Positions 12,276-23,175 of a stretch of 64,000 bases of DNA are shown in pieces. The stretch is from contig OZ026598.1 in the NCBI GenBank assembly GCA_964020085.1, positions 19,444,795-19,508,794 on the forward strand, written 5' to 3'. The notes below the pieces were generated by a model, which ran no database searches, was not told the DNA's origin, and was given only the letters and a program-made list of their open reading frames with translations. The first letter of the stretch is position 1; every line of letters starts with the position of its first letter. The translations under genes and the position numbers were made by a program. Source of the DNA: Micromussa lordhowensis (lineage: Eukaryota; Cnidaria; Anthozoa; Scleractinia; Lobophylliidae).

Positions 12276-14153
12276 CGCGGCAATCCACTCGCTGTGTTCG
12301 ATCGGTTACTTTCGGAACAAATATCAACGCTTCATATTGCACCAGTGACTGATATAGCTTTTGGTCCTCATGGGATAGCTCTCCTTGAATCAGCTGGCTC
12401 AAAATTCCTATTACATAAACGTCTTCTACGATGTCAAAATATTTTTTTGCCCATTCAAAGGCATTTAACTGCTTTTTTATGTGTGAGTAGTTTTTCCGCT
12501 TTTAAGTTAAACTTCAGGTGTCGTAACCAAGATTTTGTTATTACCTCTGCCGCGCTTGATTACCTCACATTGTTTTTCGACAAAAGACTACTGGACAATT
12601 TGTGTTGAATTCTGATTGCGAACATTGTCGGAAACCCAGGGGCTGATAGTCTCTGGACGATGCGGGTTTTTGGGGGCGAAAGTTTATTTCAAGAGCGGAA
12701 GAGCCCTTGATCTATTCTTATCGAACCAGTTCCAGAAGTGTTCAATCCCGTCCCCATGATTGGCCAGAAAATTCTTTTTTGCTGATCAAACAGCGAAGTG
12801 GTCATACACGTAGTAGTTTTACATTTCCTGCTGGAATGTACAAGTAGCTAAACTTATATTTGAAGACTTGTTAACGTCATAAGTGGCAGTATTGAAAAGA
12901 ACAATACACGGAGACAATAGTGAGATAAGAACTCACTTTGGCTTGAATATCGCTTGCCTTGTTTAACCTTAATATAGTACGATTTGAGAGAAAACGAAAT
13001 TCATCTAGAACTTAACTCGTGGCTAACTAAAAATCATTACATCAGACGTTGGACGTCGTTAAACATTTTTCACTGTTATTAATGACGATCGAAATATAAG
13101 TTTGGTAGTTAACTCATTTTCGTCCAAATTTTCGCGGAAGAAAAATTAAAAACCTAGCGCTCGCCAAAAATAGCTTTTTTCCGCTAGGAATTCAGCTCGG
13201 AACATATATAAATTTATATTCCTTTGAATCGTCGAAAAAATGGCCTTTTCCGGATATATTTTTCTTTAGGGTCAACAAAAATTTCGGTTTAACCCACGCT
13301 TTGCAAAAACTCTCTTCAAATCTCCGACTTCGAAGCGATATATCTATTTAGAGGTTATAGCTACTATACATCGACAACGGCCAAATCTGTTCCTTAACAA
13401 TCCAGCTTTATGGTGTTAAAATTTCAGCGAAATCGAACAAAACCAGAGTTAATTAGAATTTTATTTGTGACTCCACTTTAACAAAAGACACAGCGGTCGC
13501 CCATAGCAACCGAAAAACACGAACATAACACAAAGCGACGTTTTGGTCAAAAAAAGCTGGAATTATTGCCTGAGAGCTGAAAATTAAATGGGACCATCTT
13601 TTTCGAATTTCTCTTAGGTGGTTGAGACGAAAAAAAAAAAAAAACCTCGACGGGCTGCAGAAGAGAACAAAACAAAAAACATCGAGACAGTGTGAAGAGC
13701 CGCTAATTTGTTCAATTTTCTCACCGCGTGTCGACGTAACAAAGCTTCTTCTGGATAATTAGAGCAATTCCACAAAAAGTAGACCGCAATGGCCGTGTTA
13801 GAACACACCAAAGTACCTCAGAAGCTACTGTTCGCTGATTGGGCAGAATAATACAAATGATTTTTCTGCCCAATCAGCAAGCAGCATTGGGAGAGCCGTT
13901 TGGAAATGGTCTGGTAAGAGTCGGTTCCCAGGGGATTTTCCCGCCTTACTTGTATAAACTTTCGTCGCTTCATTTTCTTGCCCGATTTATTCCCTCTCGC
14001 CCCAACTGACTGCCCCTGGGTCTCCGAGGATGGACATAACGTAACTTAGCGTTACACAACGCATCGTAACCATTGAAAGAAATGACCACTGGCTATCTAA
14101 ACTGGAGTGGACACATTCACAAGCAATGTTCCAAGTCGTCCTCCACCTAACAT
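12276..14153. other. Upstream region of the astacin gene, no gene seen
   Basis: I see no coding exon. A perfect hairpin, gctgattgggcagaa and its complement, lies at about 13833-13878, and an A-run at 13629-13644. The astacin promoter should lie in the first few hundred bases. Confidence 0.5.
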
Positions 14154-14730
14154 CTATATGAAAACAAGACTTCTAACATAACAGGGATCAGCAATCGAGG
14201 GATCAACAGTGAGGAGAAGAACGTCTCCTGGAGTGTTCTTGCAGCCACTAAAATCGGTAAAATGGCTTATCATGCCGTCTCAGTAAAAGATACTTTACAG
14301 ACCTTTTCACCGCCAACGCGCCCTACATACAGCACTTTATGTCTACCATCACGCCGGAGGGTAGTTTTAACGGCGTTTGGTGGTATTATATTGCCGCGCT
14401 GAGCTTTCAAACCGGAAACAGATCTACAGTAACAACTCTCAGGATACGCGCTAGCTGTTCCTCCGATACGTTCTCACAGGATAACTCGCCATTTTCACTC
14501 CAGACCCCAATGAGACATTCAAAAGAACCTACCAACGCGTAATTTACTTTAGCTAAATAAACTACCATTTTAGTAGACGATGAATTACCCTTGACGGCGT
14601 CACTTGGAAATGAAGGGTGTGTTTCGTTAATTCTAAACCGGCAGGGATCGAGATTGGAAGGGATAATACTGATGTGGCCCTCCCCATTGTAACATAGCCA
14701 TATTGTTGAGGATTAATTTATTCGCATGTC
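14154..14730 (-). pseudogene. DM9-repeat protein relic with frameshifts
   Basis: Three reading frames on the minus strand carry consecutive parts of a DM9-type protein. The first (from about 14730) holds FPSDAVKG, VVYLAKVNYALVGSFECLIG and WSENGELSC. The second (about 14270-14470) holds GNIIPPNAV and VLYVGRVGGEKVCKVSFTE. The third (about 14155-14275) holds ISHFTDFSG and GDVLLLT. These line up in order with PPNAV, LYLGRVGG and GEIVVLT of the intact DM9 gene about 3 kb away on the same strand. The changes of frame do not coincide with convincing splice sites, so I call it a decayed duplicate. A spliced gene with unusual small introns is the alternative. Confidence 0.6.
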
Positions 14731-16109
14731 CCAACACCAACTCGTGCTCCCTTGGTGCACTGAAATATACATTAAACGATCACTGTTTTCCGAGCAAATG
14801 GCATCACCTCTTTATGTGGAAGGAAAGTGAAGCCACCTTGAGTTAAGCAGTTAAAGACCTGACGTTTCTTCTTCTCCTCCTCGTGTTTGTGTGCAACCTT
14901 GACTCAGCTCCTTTCCCTCCTGCCTTTGCTTCATTTCATTCATTAGGCACTACATGAAAATGACAAGAAGACATTTCTCGGCGATTTATTCATAATACAG
15001 GCCAGTTATGAAATCATGTGAAAGGTCTGAAAAGAGTTCCTGTTTTCATCTAAAGTTATACAAAAGGGGTACCCTTTCTGTCAAATTGGTATACAAAAGG
15101 GTAAGGGGGGCCTCCTCAAAAAGCACTTTGTAGAAAACCCACATCCCACCCCTTCCCCACCCCTCCCCCCACCCAGCCCTTGTCTCAAGTGGTCCACAAT
15201 AATACTTTTCTTCTTCTGCGTTTCTTAGTTTGTTTTATTCCCTTCAGATCTGTCAGTATAATATGCTTTGTTGGCGAAATGTTTCTTTACATGTAATTTT
15301 TAGTTTCCAGTCACTTCCTACACTGTTCACAGCCTCCATATTGTTCAACGCACGCGAAAGAAAAAGCGAGCGAAGCTAGCGCAAAGCACTCTCAAATTAA
15401 GATGCCCTTTCCCAAAAAGACATAGTCTGACTGCTTGATCAGTTAATAGTGGTTACAGTACCTGGCTTGCTCTCTTCTCCAACCATTTTTCTCTAACGTC
15501 CGTTAAACTTGGGCTTAGCTTCTAGGGCTAACCATGTCATTTTGCTGATCTCGGATATGCTTCTCAGACTCGAATTTGCTGTGCTAATGCGGCCCAAAAA
15601 TGCGATTGCGCGATCGAAGCGAGACTTGATCACGTGGTATTCAATTTATCTAGCGGTCTGAAAGAGCAGCAATGAACCGTTAATTTTAAGAGAAAAAAAT
15701 AGTTCTTTGGTAGGGTAACAAAAGTTATTTAATTTGTCATGTTCTTCACAAAGGACAAATATATGTATGTACATAATCCTTTCAACAAACAGGTTAATCT
15801 GATTGTAACAAACTGAAAAAGAATATTCGAAAATGCTACAGCTGTAATCAATAGATGTAGCCTGAAAATAAAAACGTTGACAAACTTGTCATTCGGTCTA
15901 CAGGTCTATGCGTTTGCGTGACAGTTCAATCTTGTCCGTGACAAATCCTGTATTTCGCAATTCTGAGAAAGAGCTTTCTTCCCGTGATGCATCCTATTTT
16001 TCTAAGACAAAGATCACTTGTAGTCTCCTTTGCAAAAAGATCTCTAAAAATCACGTAACGAAAAGTTATGCTCTACGTAATATCCGCCAGTAAACAATAT
16101 TTAAGATAT

Positions 16110-16640
16110 ACAGTGTTTCTATCGAGTTTCAGTAGAATTCTACTAGTATACTAATGTGAATGCTGTAATCTGATTGGCTAAGCCATTGCACACTATCAGC
16201 CATTAGTGTTCAGTGGCTTGTTGTGGTCGACAAAAGTGTAACGTTTTCTCGTTTCGCTGAAGTTTTGAAAGAACATTTAGAAACAAATGAATAAACAAAA
16301 TTTTCGAGAAGACTAAAAGGAGAGGATCTACGGTTTCTTGAATTAAAAAAAAGCCCGAACGTTTTGATAGAAACTAATAAGCGCGCGTACACAACTGCAA
16401 ATGTCAAATTGACAATTAATTCAGCTCGTGCGAGTTAACTCTCTAAAGCGTGAAGTTTAATACTAAGACCAGAAATAATTGGAATAGCTATTTGAAGGAA
16501 ATTTCAATTAGAATTCTACTAAAACAATTAGATTATTCGCTCTCGATTTCTATGAGGCGATAATTGATTCGGCCTTCGGCCTCATCAACTATCACCTCAT
16601 AGAAATCTCGAGCTCATAATCTAATTGTTAAATAGAAACA
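16110..16640. repeat. Interspersed element, GAATTCTACTAG family, copy 1
   Basis: It begins with agtagaattctactagtat actaatg, continues through a cactatcagccattagtgttc segment, and ends with a hairpin around ggccttcggcc flanked by tctatgag/ctcatagaa and taatctaattgttaaatag. The same order of segments recurs at 20618-20878 and 20878-21560. Confidence 0.7.
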
Positions 16641-16682
16641 CGAGTGAAAGTTTGGGAGAACGAAAAATGCTGTGGGAACACG

Positions 16683-16713
<31 letters not shown>

Positions 16714-16750
16714 GAGTTCTCCCAAACTTTCAAGAGTGTTTCTATAACTC
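16628..16750. repeat. Palindrome of the GTTCCCACAGC family
   Basis: gaaacacgagtgaaagtttg and ggagaacgaaaaatgctgtg are mirrored on the right by cacagctttttcgagttctc and ccaaactttcaagagtgttt. A related copy (gaactcaaaaaagctgtgg with gttcccacagcatttcttg) lies at about 32625-32745. Confidence 0.65.
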
Positions 16751-17728
16751 GATAGGAATACGGAGAACATAATTTCTATTTCTTTTAGAAAATACCGCGA
16801 CAAAGAAAAAGAAAGACAACTTGTTTACTTCGATCATCAAAATGTAAATTCTCTTTGTTCGCGCCATCAGTTACCGTGACGTCAACAGCTCGTGCTAGTT
16901 CTCGGTTTCTATGGAGTTATAGAAACACGGTTTTAAACCAATCAGCGTGCGCATTTGCTTTGGGTTATTTTCGAAATATAATTATACGCTGAGAGTAACT
17001 TGTAAACATGAAAATGAAATTATGGAAGTCTGATGGCGATTGAGGGCTCTGTGAATCAACTTGAGTACCATGTTAACAATTAGTAGTAGAATGTTTGTAC
17101 ATTGTATACAAGCTTATACATGTACACATTATAGCTATAGTATTATAGTACACAATGTATGGTATTCGTACATATAGACTTACGTTTAATCGTATAATTA
17201 TGCTAGAATGTGGAGCACTCTCGTTTTCATGTTTCTTCCAGCCAAAGGTTAGGATATTGAAAGGCAACTGCACTGGTTGATTTCATTTTCTGGTGGTAAA
17301 AATTGTGTAACGTAATTTAGTTCAATTGAGTATACAAATTGTAGCTTAGATTTTCTAAAAGTCCTTTCCAATATTCTTCCATGGCCTGTTGGTTTCGCCG
17401 TTGACTTAATTCTCTCGCGCTCGCGACTTCGTCGCCGTCTCGTTTCGCTCGAGGGAGATTAATCAGATTAATAAACGAATGATTCAGCAAAGGTCGACTT
17501 GTGGTTCATATTGCAGTGAAATATCCCAATACACATACTTCGTGAGTAAAATCTTGAGCAAGCATTCATATCGAAATACATGATGAGAAAACAGACCATC
17601 TAAACAGATCTGTAAAATAAGGGGAAAGATAAAGACTTATTTACTTACACCTTCGCTACAAAACGCTCCTGAGCTAAATCCACATGATGAGAACAGTAAG
17701 TTTTCCACAACAAATAAACTAGTTGTCT

Positions 17729-18619
17729 CTACTTCGTCAGTACAACAATTTCACCGCTTTCTACTTGTTTGATCCCATCCGTATAAAAACGAAAACACTT
17801 AATTTTGTCACTCTCGGCGCTGACGGCACACGGGATGCTTCCCCCAACCCTTCCAAGGTAGAGTGTTCCATCGGTATCGCTTACACCAGCAATGACAGCA
17901 TTGGGAGGTACTGGGTCGCCGTTCTTGGTACGAACAAGTTCATGGCCAGTGTCCTTTAGGACTTCACCAGATATCGCCTCCTCGCCATTGACTGTTTCCC
18001 AACATTTGACTAAAACTTGGCCGTCTCTTTTTTTTTCAGTGGTGACTTTGCAAGGTTTAGGACTGCCAAATGTTGATCTGCCAAAGTAAAGCTCACCTTG
18101 TACTGTATCAGTGCCAGCTTTGATGATGTCAACTATAGTCTGGCCATGATTTACAAGGCAGTGTCCCGTTTGTTGTGGGATCCACACTGGATTGGGGTTT
18201 CCTTTGGTAAGATAAAGTTCTTGTTTTCGGCGCGATAATCCACTCGCGCGTGCTAGCTCTTTGGTCTTCGGCTTTGGTCTTTCGACAGAGAGGCATCCAT
18301 ACCTGGCATGATTCACTTCATAGTCCACAATCCACAACTTTGAGTGAGCATACAGAGACGCATACATAACGGGTTTCTCGTCATGTAATTCAGCTGCAAA
18401 CGGCATCGTTACTTCCGCCGGAATGTTGCAGAATCCCCATCGCACCAAATATAAATTTACGCTGCACTGCTCCGGCTGAGAGTCCACCGTTTGATCGTCG
18501 CGTCCCATAAGCCTCTCCAACTCATGATGAAAACTTTCATTCGAAGTGGAAATCTTCTGACTCTGTAGGCGCACATAGACGCTCTTTTTTGATTTGTTAG
18601 TAACATAAATGTTGTACAT
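17729..18619 (-). CDS. DM9-repeat protein, 296 aa, coding part in one exon
   Basis: The frame ends in two DM9 (DUF3421-type) repeats. Repeat 1 (about residues 144-207) has VWIPQQTG, GELYFGRSTFGSPKPCKV and a Trp-containing end. Repeat 2 (about 218-288) has GDPVPPNAV, GTLYLGRVGG and CAV. DM9 proteins are lectin-like recognition or cytosolic stress proteins in invertebrates. The N-terminal 110 residues, starting MYNIYVTNKSKKSVYVRL, form a second, probably beta-rich unit that I do not recognise. No signal peptide or membrane span is visible. I chose ATG at 18619 because a good acceptor (ttccttcctgaag) abuts it, suggesting a 5' UTR intron; the frame also stays open to an ATG at 18694, which would add 25 residues. 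The stop is TAG at 17729-17731. A decayed relative lies downstream on the same strand. Confidence 0.8.
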   Translation of the reverse strand: MYNIYVTNKSKKSVYVRLQSQKISTSNESFHHELERLMGRDDQTVDSQPEQCSVNLYLVRWGFCNIPAEVTMPFAAELHDEKPVMYASLYAHSKLWIVDYEVNHARYGCLSVERPKPKTKELARASGLSRRKQELYLTKGNPNPVWIPQQTGHCLVNHGQTIVDIIKAGTDTVQGELYFGRSTFGSPKPCKVTTEKKRDGQVLVKCWETVNGEEAISGEVLKDTGHELVRTKNGDPVPPNAVIAGVSDTDGTLYLGRVGGSIPCAVSAESDKIKCFRFYTDGIKQVESGEIVVLTK

Positions 18620-18999
18620 CTTCAGGAAGGAAAACGCGGAAGCCTTTGCTAAAGATATCGATGTCTTTTGTTTGTCACGGTGTAGATGAAGCAACCTCTA
18701 TTCCAGGCCCTCTCTCCTTTTTCCTCAATAACATGGGAGATAAAGTAGAAGAAGCCTGGGATCGACGTTACCCAGTTCATAACCGTGACGTTTAAGACAG
18801 TAAAAAACCGAAAAGAGATGTTTCAGTCAATCTTCAACCAATTTTCAACCACTGCCTGGAAAGCTCCGCTCGGTGGCGTACTCACAAATAATTTGACCGG
18901 CTTATTTCATGTCTCGCATGTATAAACAAAATTACTGAAACCTTAGTTGTGAAAACGTGACACTAGCAAATGTGACGACTGTTTTCGCAGTTTTCGCCT

Positions 19000-19497
19000 T
19001 CGGCAAAAGTTGCCACATCACTACCTGGCCTCGTTCCAAGTGTTCTCTGTTCAAGAAATGTCAACCTCAATGCGGCTGTTAATACTTACACTGATGATCT
19101 CCCGTCCTCTGAGTTGTTCGAAATGGAACTTACACGATGGAGAAGTCGATACTTAGCAATGGAACCGCAATTAAGGCCAGCTTCACCTGCTGTGGCAATC
19201 AAAGATTGTGATGCTGCCCTCTTTCCAAATATTAGCATTTTTCTCAAAATTGCCTGCACAATTCCAGTCACATCGTGCGAATGCGAACGAAGCGCAAGCA
19301 CACTGCGACGGCTGAATAACTACATGCGTGCATCGATGGCAAAAGATCGCTTGTCCCATCTTGCGCTTTAGCACATTCACTACACTACTCCTGTGGACTT
19401 GGACACTGTAGTAGTGTGTTATGCTTGGCTACACCCCGTCGACTTCAACTGGAAAATCTTCTGCAGTACACTAGCACACTATCCCAAGTTTGAGTAG
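19000..19497 (+). pseudogene. hAT-family transposase C-terminal relic
   Basis: The frame carries the hAT dimerisation signature: LVPSVLC, DDLPSSELFEMELTRW, CDAALFPNISIFLKIAC, then TIPVTSCECERSASTLRRL and RLSHLAL. The stop TAG at 19369-19371 interrupts it, but the same frame goes on with HIHYTTPVDLDTVV to a second stop at 19495-19497. Continuation beyond the first stop fits the usual hAT ending (ALxHIHY), so TAG replaces one codon. No zinc finger or catalytic core is found upstream, so this is a 5'-truncated dead copy. Such proteins are related to ZMYM and P58IPK-repressor-like genes; domestication is unlikely given the stop. Confidence 0.8.
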
Positions 19498-19642
19498 CCA
19501 ATTCGTTAAAAACGCTATCCATTGGTTAATAATAACAATAAAAATAACAACTGGTAATAAAAATAATAATCATAAAAATTACAATTTCCTCGGTTGTGAT
19601 TGGTTTAAAAAAGCTCCTATTTTCCACTAATTCACTTGCCAA

Positions 19643-19712
19643 GTTGTTATCGGACAGTTTGTTATTGGACAGTTCGTTATTGGACAGTTTGTTATCGGAC
19701 AGTTCAATAAGC
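19643..19712. repeat. 15-bp tandem repeat
   Basis: Four consecutive near-identical units of TTTGTTATTGGACAG, varying only T/C at two positions. Confidence 0.9.
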
Positions 19713-19889
19713 CAATCACATTCAAAGTTGTAATTACGTGCGTGCGTGCACGCGCTTGCTTTGGGTTTTTGGCGCCTAATTGCCGGTAGTAGGTGCGGTG
19801 GCCTTAGAATGTTTACATCTCCTTTGTAGGTATTTTAATGCAAATTTTCCCAACCTCGATAACTTGGCTATTCTTCTTTTCTCGGAAAT

Positions 19890-19925
19890 TGTAATTTTTA
19901 TGACTAATTGGCAATAAGACTTCGT

Positions 19926-19956
<31 letters not shown>

Positions 19957-20080
19957 GATAAACAAATCGGACTCCCGCTGCACGGTCGTCCGATTTTGTT
20001 ATCACTCGTATGATTACAGACTGAATTAGACTCCACTCAGTCCTATTACCATTACGAATCAACTTATTAGAGGGTGACAC
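19890..20080. repeat. Palindromic element
   Basis: gtccaattcggtctgtaatc and atactcgtgataaacaaatc on the left pair with gttatcactcgtatgattac and agactgaattagac on the right, around a short gc-rich centre. Confidence 0.65.
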
Positions 20081-20617
20081 ATGAACTGATATATTAGTGG
20101 TGCTTACGTGGCCCTCTAGTGGCTCGGTATACTACTAAACTTTAGTATAACTATCTAAATTAGTCATCTGTTTCTGGAGAGAGAGAGCCTGAGCTTACAA
20201 GTACCGTGGTTTTATAGGCCATTCCGAAATTGCGCAGGGAACTGGGGCGAGTTTCAACTTTCAACCAATCGATAAACTGACACCACCACATGAAAGATCA
20301 CGTTGAGAGTAGTCATTTGACCAAGTGTGATGCTTTTAGGGTGAACAGAGACCAAGTTAGAGACCTTAAAACATGGTTTAAAATCCATACAAACGTCTCT
20401 AATGTTGAGACAGGGTCTCCCAAAACTATATAAACTCTTACATCTTTTTTATGAATTTCTGTGATACTCTTAAAAATCGGCAAACATGCGTGATTTTCAT
20501 CTCAGCTTTTTTCAAATGGTAGTTGAATGACGGGATCTTTCAGTTGTCACAAAACTGATAAAATAAGTCAAATGAAATAAGATAAAAATCAAATAAGACT
20601 AAAATAAAAAAAAAATT

Positions 20618-20878
20618 TCTAGTATACTAATGCAAATAATTAATTAATACTTTTTGCTTCAGCTATTTTACATCATCAGCCATTACGAGTACGTGTAAAC
20701 AGCCGCAAGCTTCAAACAACAATTTAATGTGCGCGCGAATTTTGCTGAGAAATAATTGAAATCATTATCTGAAGAACCGTTGTTGAGAATTCTTCAAAAA
20801 CAATATAATACCATTCGCTCTCTACATCAACTATCCCCTCATAGAAATCTCGTGCTCATAACATAATTGTTCCTGGTA
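20618..20878. repeat. GAATTCTACTAG family, copy 2 (shortened)
   Basis: tctagtatactaatgcaaat starts it, a catcagccattacga segment follows, and it ends with ctcatagaaatctcgtgctc and ataacataattgttcc as in the other copies. The middle hairpin is largely missing. Confidence 0.6.
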
Positions 20879-21560
20879 GAATTATACTAGTATAATAATG
20901 CAAATGCTAGTCGTTTACTATCAGCCATTACAGTTCACCACTAAATGTTCTCTAATTTTTATTAGCTTAAATTGATCACGTGACGCTATCAGCCCATAGT
21001 GTTCGTCCGCGGAAAATACCAGTACCCGGATGGATGGTAGTCGTCCGTGAAAATTTATCTGTAAACAAGCGGGTTTGTAGGAAAAAAAAACAATTGAAAT
21101 TGTATGAAGGGGGATTTGTCTGTTTTCCTATTCAAATTTGTCATATGGCTTTCATAGCTTTCATCTCAAAAAGTTCAATTGAAGTCTGATTGATTTTTGA
21201 ATTAGCGCGCGGAAGAAAATTTAGTGGTGAACAATAAAGACACTGTGTTCATGTCTCGGAACTATCGATCTGATAGTTGCCCCTTGGAAATTTGATGTTC
21301 TTAAAACTAGAGCACCGCGTAGGCAGCTGCAAATGTGCCAAGGACAATTCAGTATGTGCGACATTGTTAAAGCGTTAAGTTCAATAATGCGTAGAAAGAT
21401 AATTTGAAAACGTTAGTTGAGTTTATTTCAGGTAGAATTCTACTAGAAAAAATAGATGACGAACTCGAGATTTCTATGAGATGATAGTTGAATCGGTCTT
21501 CGGCCTCATCAACTATTACCTCATAGAAGTCTCGAGCTTATAATCTAATTGTTAAATAGC
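20878..21560. repeat. GAATTCTACTAG family, copy 3
   Basis: It begins ggtagaattatactagtat directly after copy 2, and ends with the cttcggcctcatcaactatt hairpin region and ataatctaattgttaaatag, like copy 1. Copies 2 and 3 sit back to back in the same orientation. Confidence 0.65.
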
Positions 21561-23099
21561 GCTAGTTTTGATATACCTCTCTGGTCGCGAGGTTGGTCGT
21601 GAGCTGTAGTGAGCTATACTTTGCTCGCTGCTGTACCCTGAAATGGACTGGAACATTCGCGTCGGAAAGCAAGGTTATGTGATTTTAAGAAGTGATGTTT
21701 TGATGTTTCATTCCTGACATCAATCTTTGTCAACAATTATTTTGAGACTGAGAACTTGAATTTTTTAAATAAATTAATGTCATAAACGTTTTGTTTATTG
21801 GGCTAAATTCGAGACAAAGCTTGACTAATTTTGTGTTTGGTTTAGTCCCGCTCGAATGCCGACTGAGACTGCTTGAGTGTTTTTTCCAAAAAAAGAAACG
21901 GCTTTTTCTTTCTTCTTCTTGCTTCTCGTACCTGCTCAATAACTCGACAATACGTTTTTGTACCTTATCTTTCGCCCAGTCACGTAAAAGCTTATCTTAA
22001 TTCTCAAAACTTTCCGCCATTTTGAAATTTTGTAATGATGACGTCTTCTGTCCTCGAATAGATCGTAGGCGAGAGCCAATTAAAATGCGATAATAACTTG
22101 GGTTATATAATTGGCAATAATAGCACGAATGCAATATATTACGGCTTCCAACATTTTCAATCAAGACTGCAACAAATTTTAGACTGAGGATAAAAAACAA
22201 TTATGGAAACAACACTTGAATCGTTTTTAATTTGCGGCTCAAATTAAAAACGACAAAGGGAAATTATTGACTGTTGAAAAACATATGGCTCAAGTTTGCA
22301 CGACTGGGTCGAGAAGACTGTGCTTACAGATTACTCATTCATTGACCCAGTTTCTTTGGATATTTTGGTGTGGTGTTTGGATGTTCGGAGTCATATAAAT
22401 CTCTCTGAAAAACTAAAATGGAAACATTCGTGGTAAAATGGCGGCGCTAAGGGTAATTGCTTTCTTGGCGCTGCTTTGTGTGACCGACGTTTTAACAAAT
22501 TCGTCTTGTTTTTAATCAATGTTCTATTACTTCTTAACTTCGAGTTTTTAGACGGATTAGAAATTGTTGACTCGAAACTCGTTTCCAAGCCAGACACCTC
22601 ATCTTTAACAATATGAACATATTTCTGTTTTTTTTTTTGGCCTTTCAAAAGCTTATAGGGACTAGAAAACAAACCTTAACTCACTGTCTCCAAGGCTTCG
22701 TGTTTTTCAAAACAGAACAATTTTAACTTCATCCAGCGCTAATGGGGTTTCAATTTTCACTTAGTTGTAGAAAACAATAAAGAAAAAAGCTTTTCAACGC
22801 ACCTCCAAAAGCTCCTTGTTTACAAAGTACATCGACAAGAATCTATTAGAACAACAAAGAAGTCTGGCCAATTTTGGAGGCTATGGGATACATCAATTTA
22901 AATTCTTCCAAACACGACATTGTTGCCTGGCACCTATTGGTAATCTGCGTCAGAGGGTAAAAATGAATCGCTTCAAAGCCCCTAAACGCGTCACCCTCTA
23001 GTTATAATCAGGAAATCTCAAAACTGCGCAAGGAAATCTTCCTGGCAGGAAACTTTTGGAATTCGTCTAATACCGCATCTACATCGTGGAACTGAAAGC

Positions 23100-23175
23100 A
23101 TGCTTTCTTTCCAGTGTCTTTTTTATCTGACGTTTGTGGTTTGTATGGTGTTGTCTGAAGAACAGAACGAGCAGT
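23100..23175 (+). CDS. Candidate first exon of a secreted protein
   Basis: ATG at 23100 opens a 25-codon leader with a hydrophobic core (CLFYLTFVVCMVL) followed by SEEQNEQ. It then meets a strong donor, cagt|gtaagt, leaving phase 1. This is the layout of a signal-peptide exon of a small secreted protein. I could not find its partner exon: joining to the WSC exon at 25988 would create a stop codon. It may be an isolated chance match. Confidence 0.3.

Larger units (their letters stand above)
14731..17728. other. Gene-free stretch with repeats
   Basis: No coding exon seen. It contains interspersed repeat copies at about 16110-16640, a palindrome at 16628-16750, and common low-complexity and CpG-containing repeats at 15340-15400 and 17400-17460. 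Confidence 0.45.
19498..23099. other. Repeat-rich gene-free stretch
   Basis: It holds a 15-bp minisatellite (about 19643-19712), a palindromic element (19890-20080), and two further copies of the GAATTCTACTAG repeat family (20618-21560). A frame at 22438-22516 (+) would encode a hydrophobic leader starting MAALRVIAFLALLCV but has no convincing donor, so I do not call it a gene. Confidence 0.45.

Noticed and set aside
22438..22516. Leader-like frame MAALRVIAFLALLCV on the plus strand
   Set aside because: It ends in a stop after 25 codons and no good donor lies inside, so chance is more likely than a gene.
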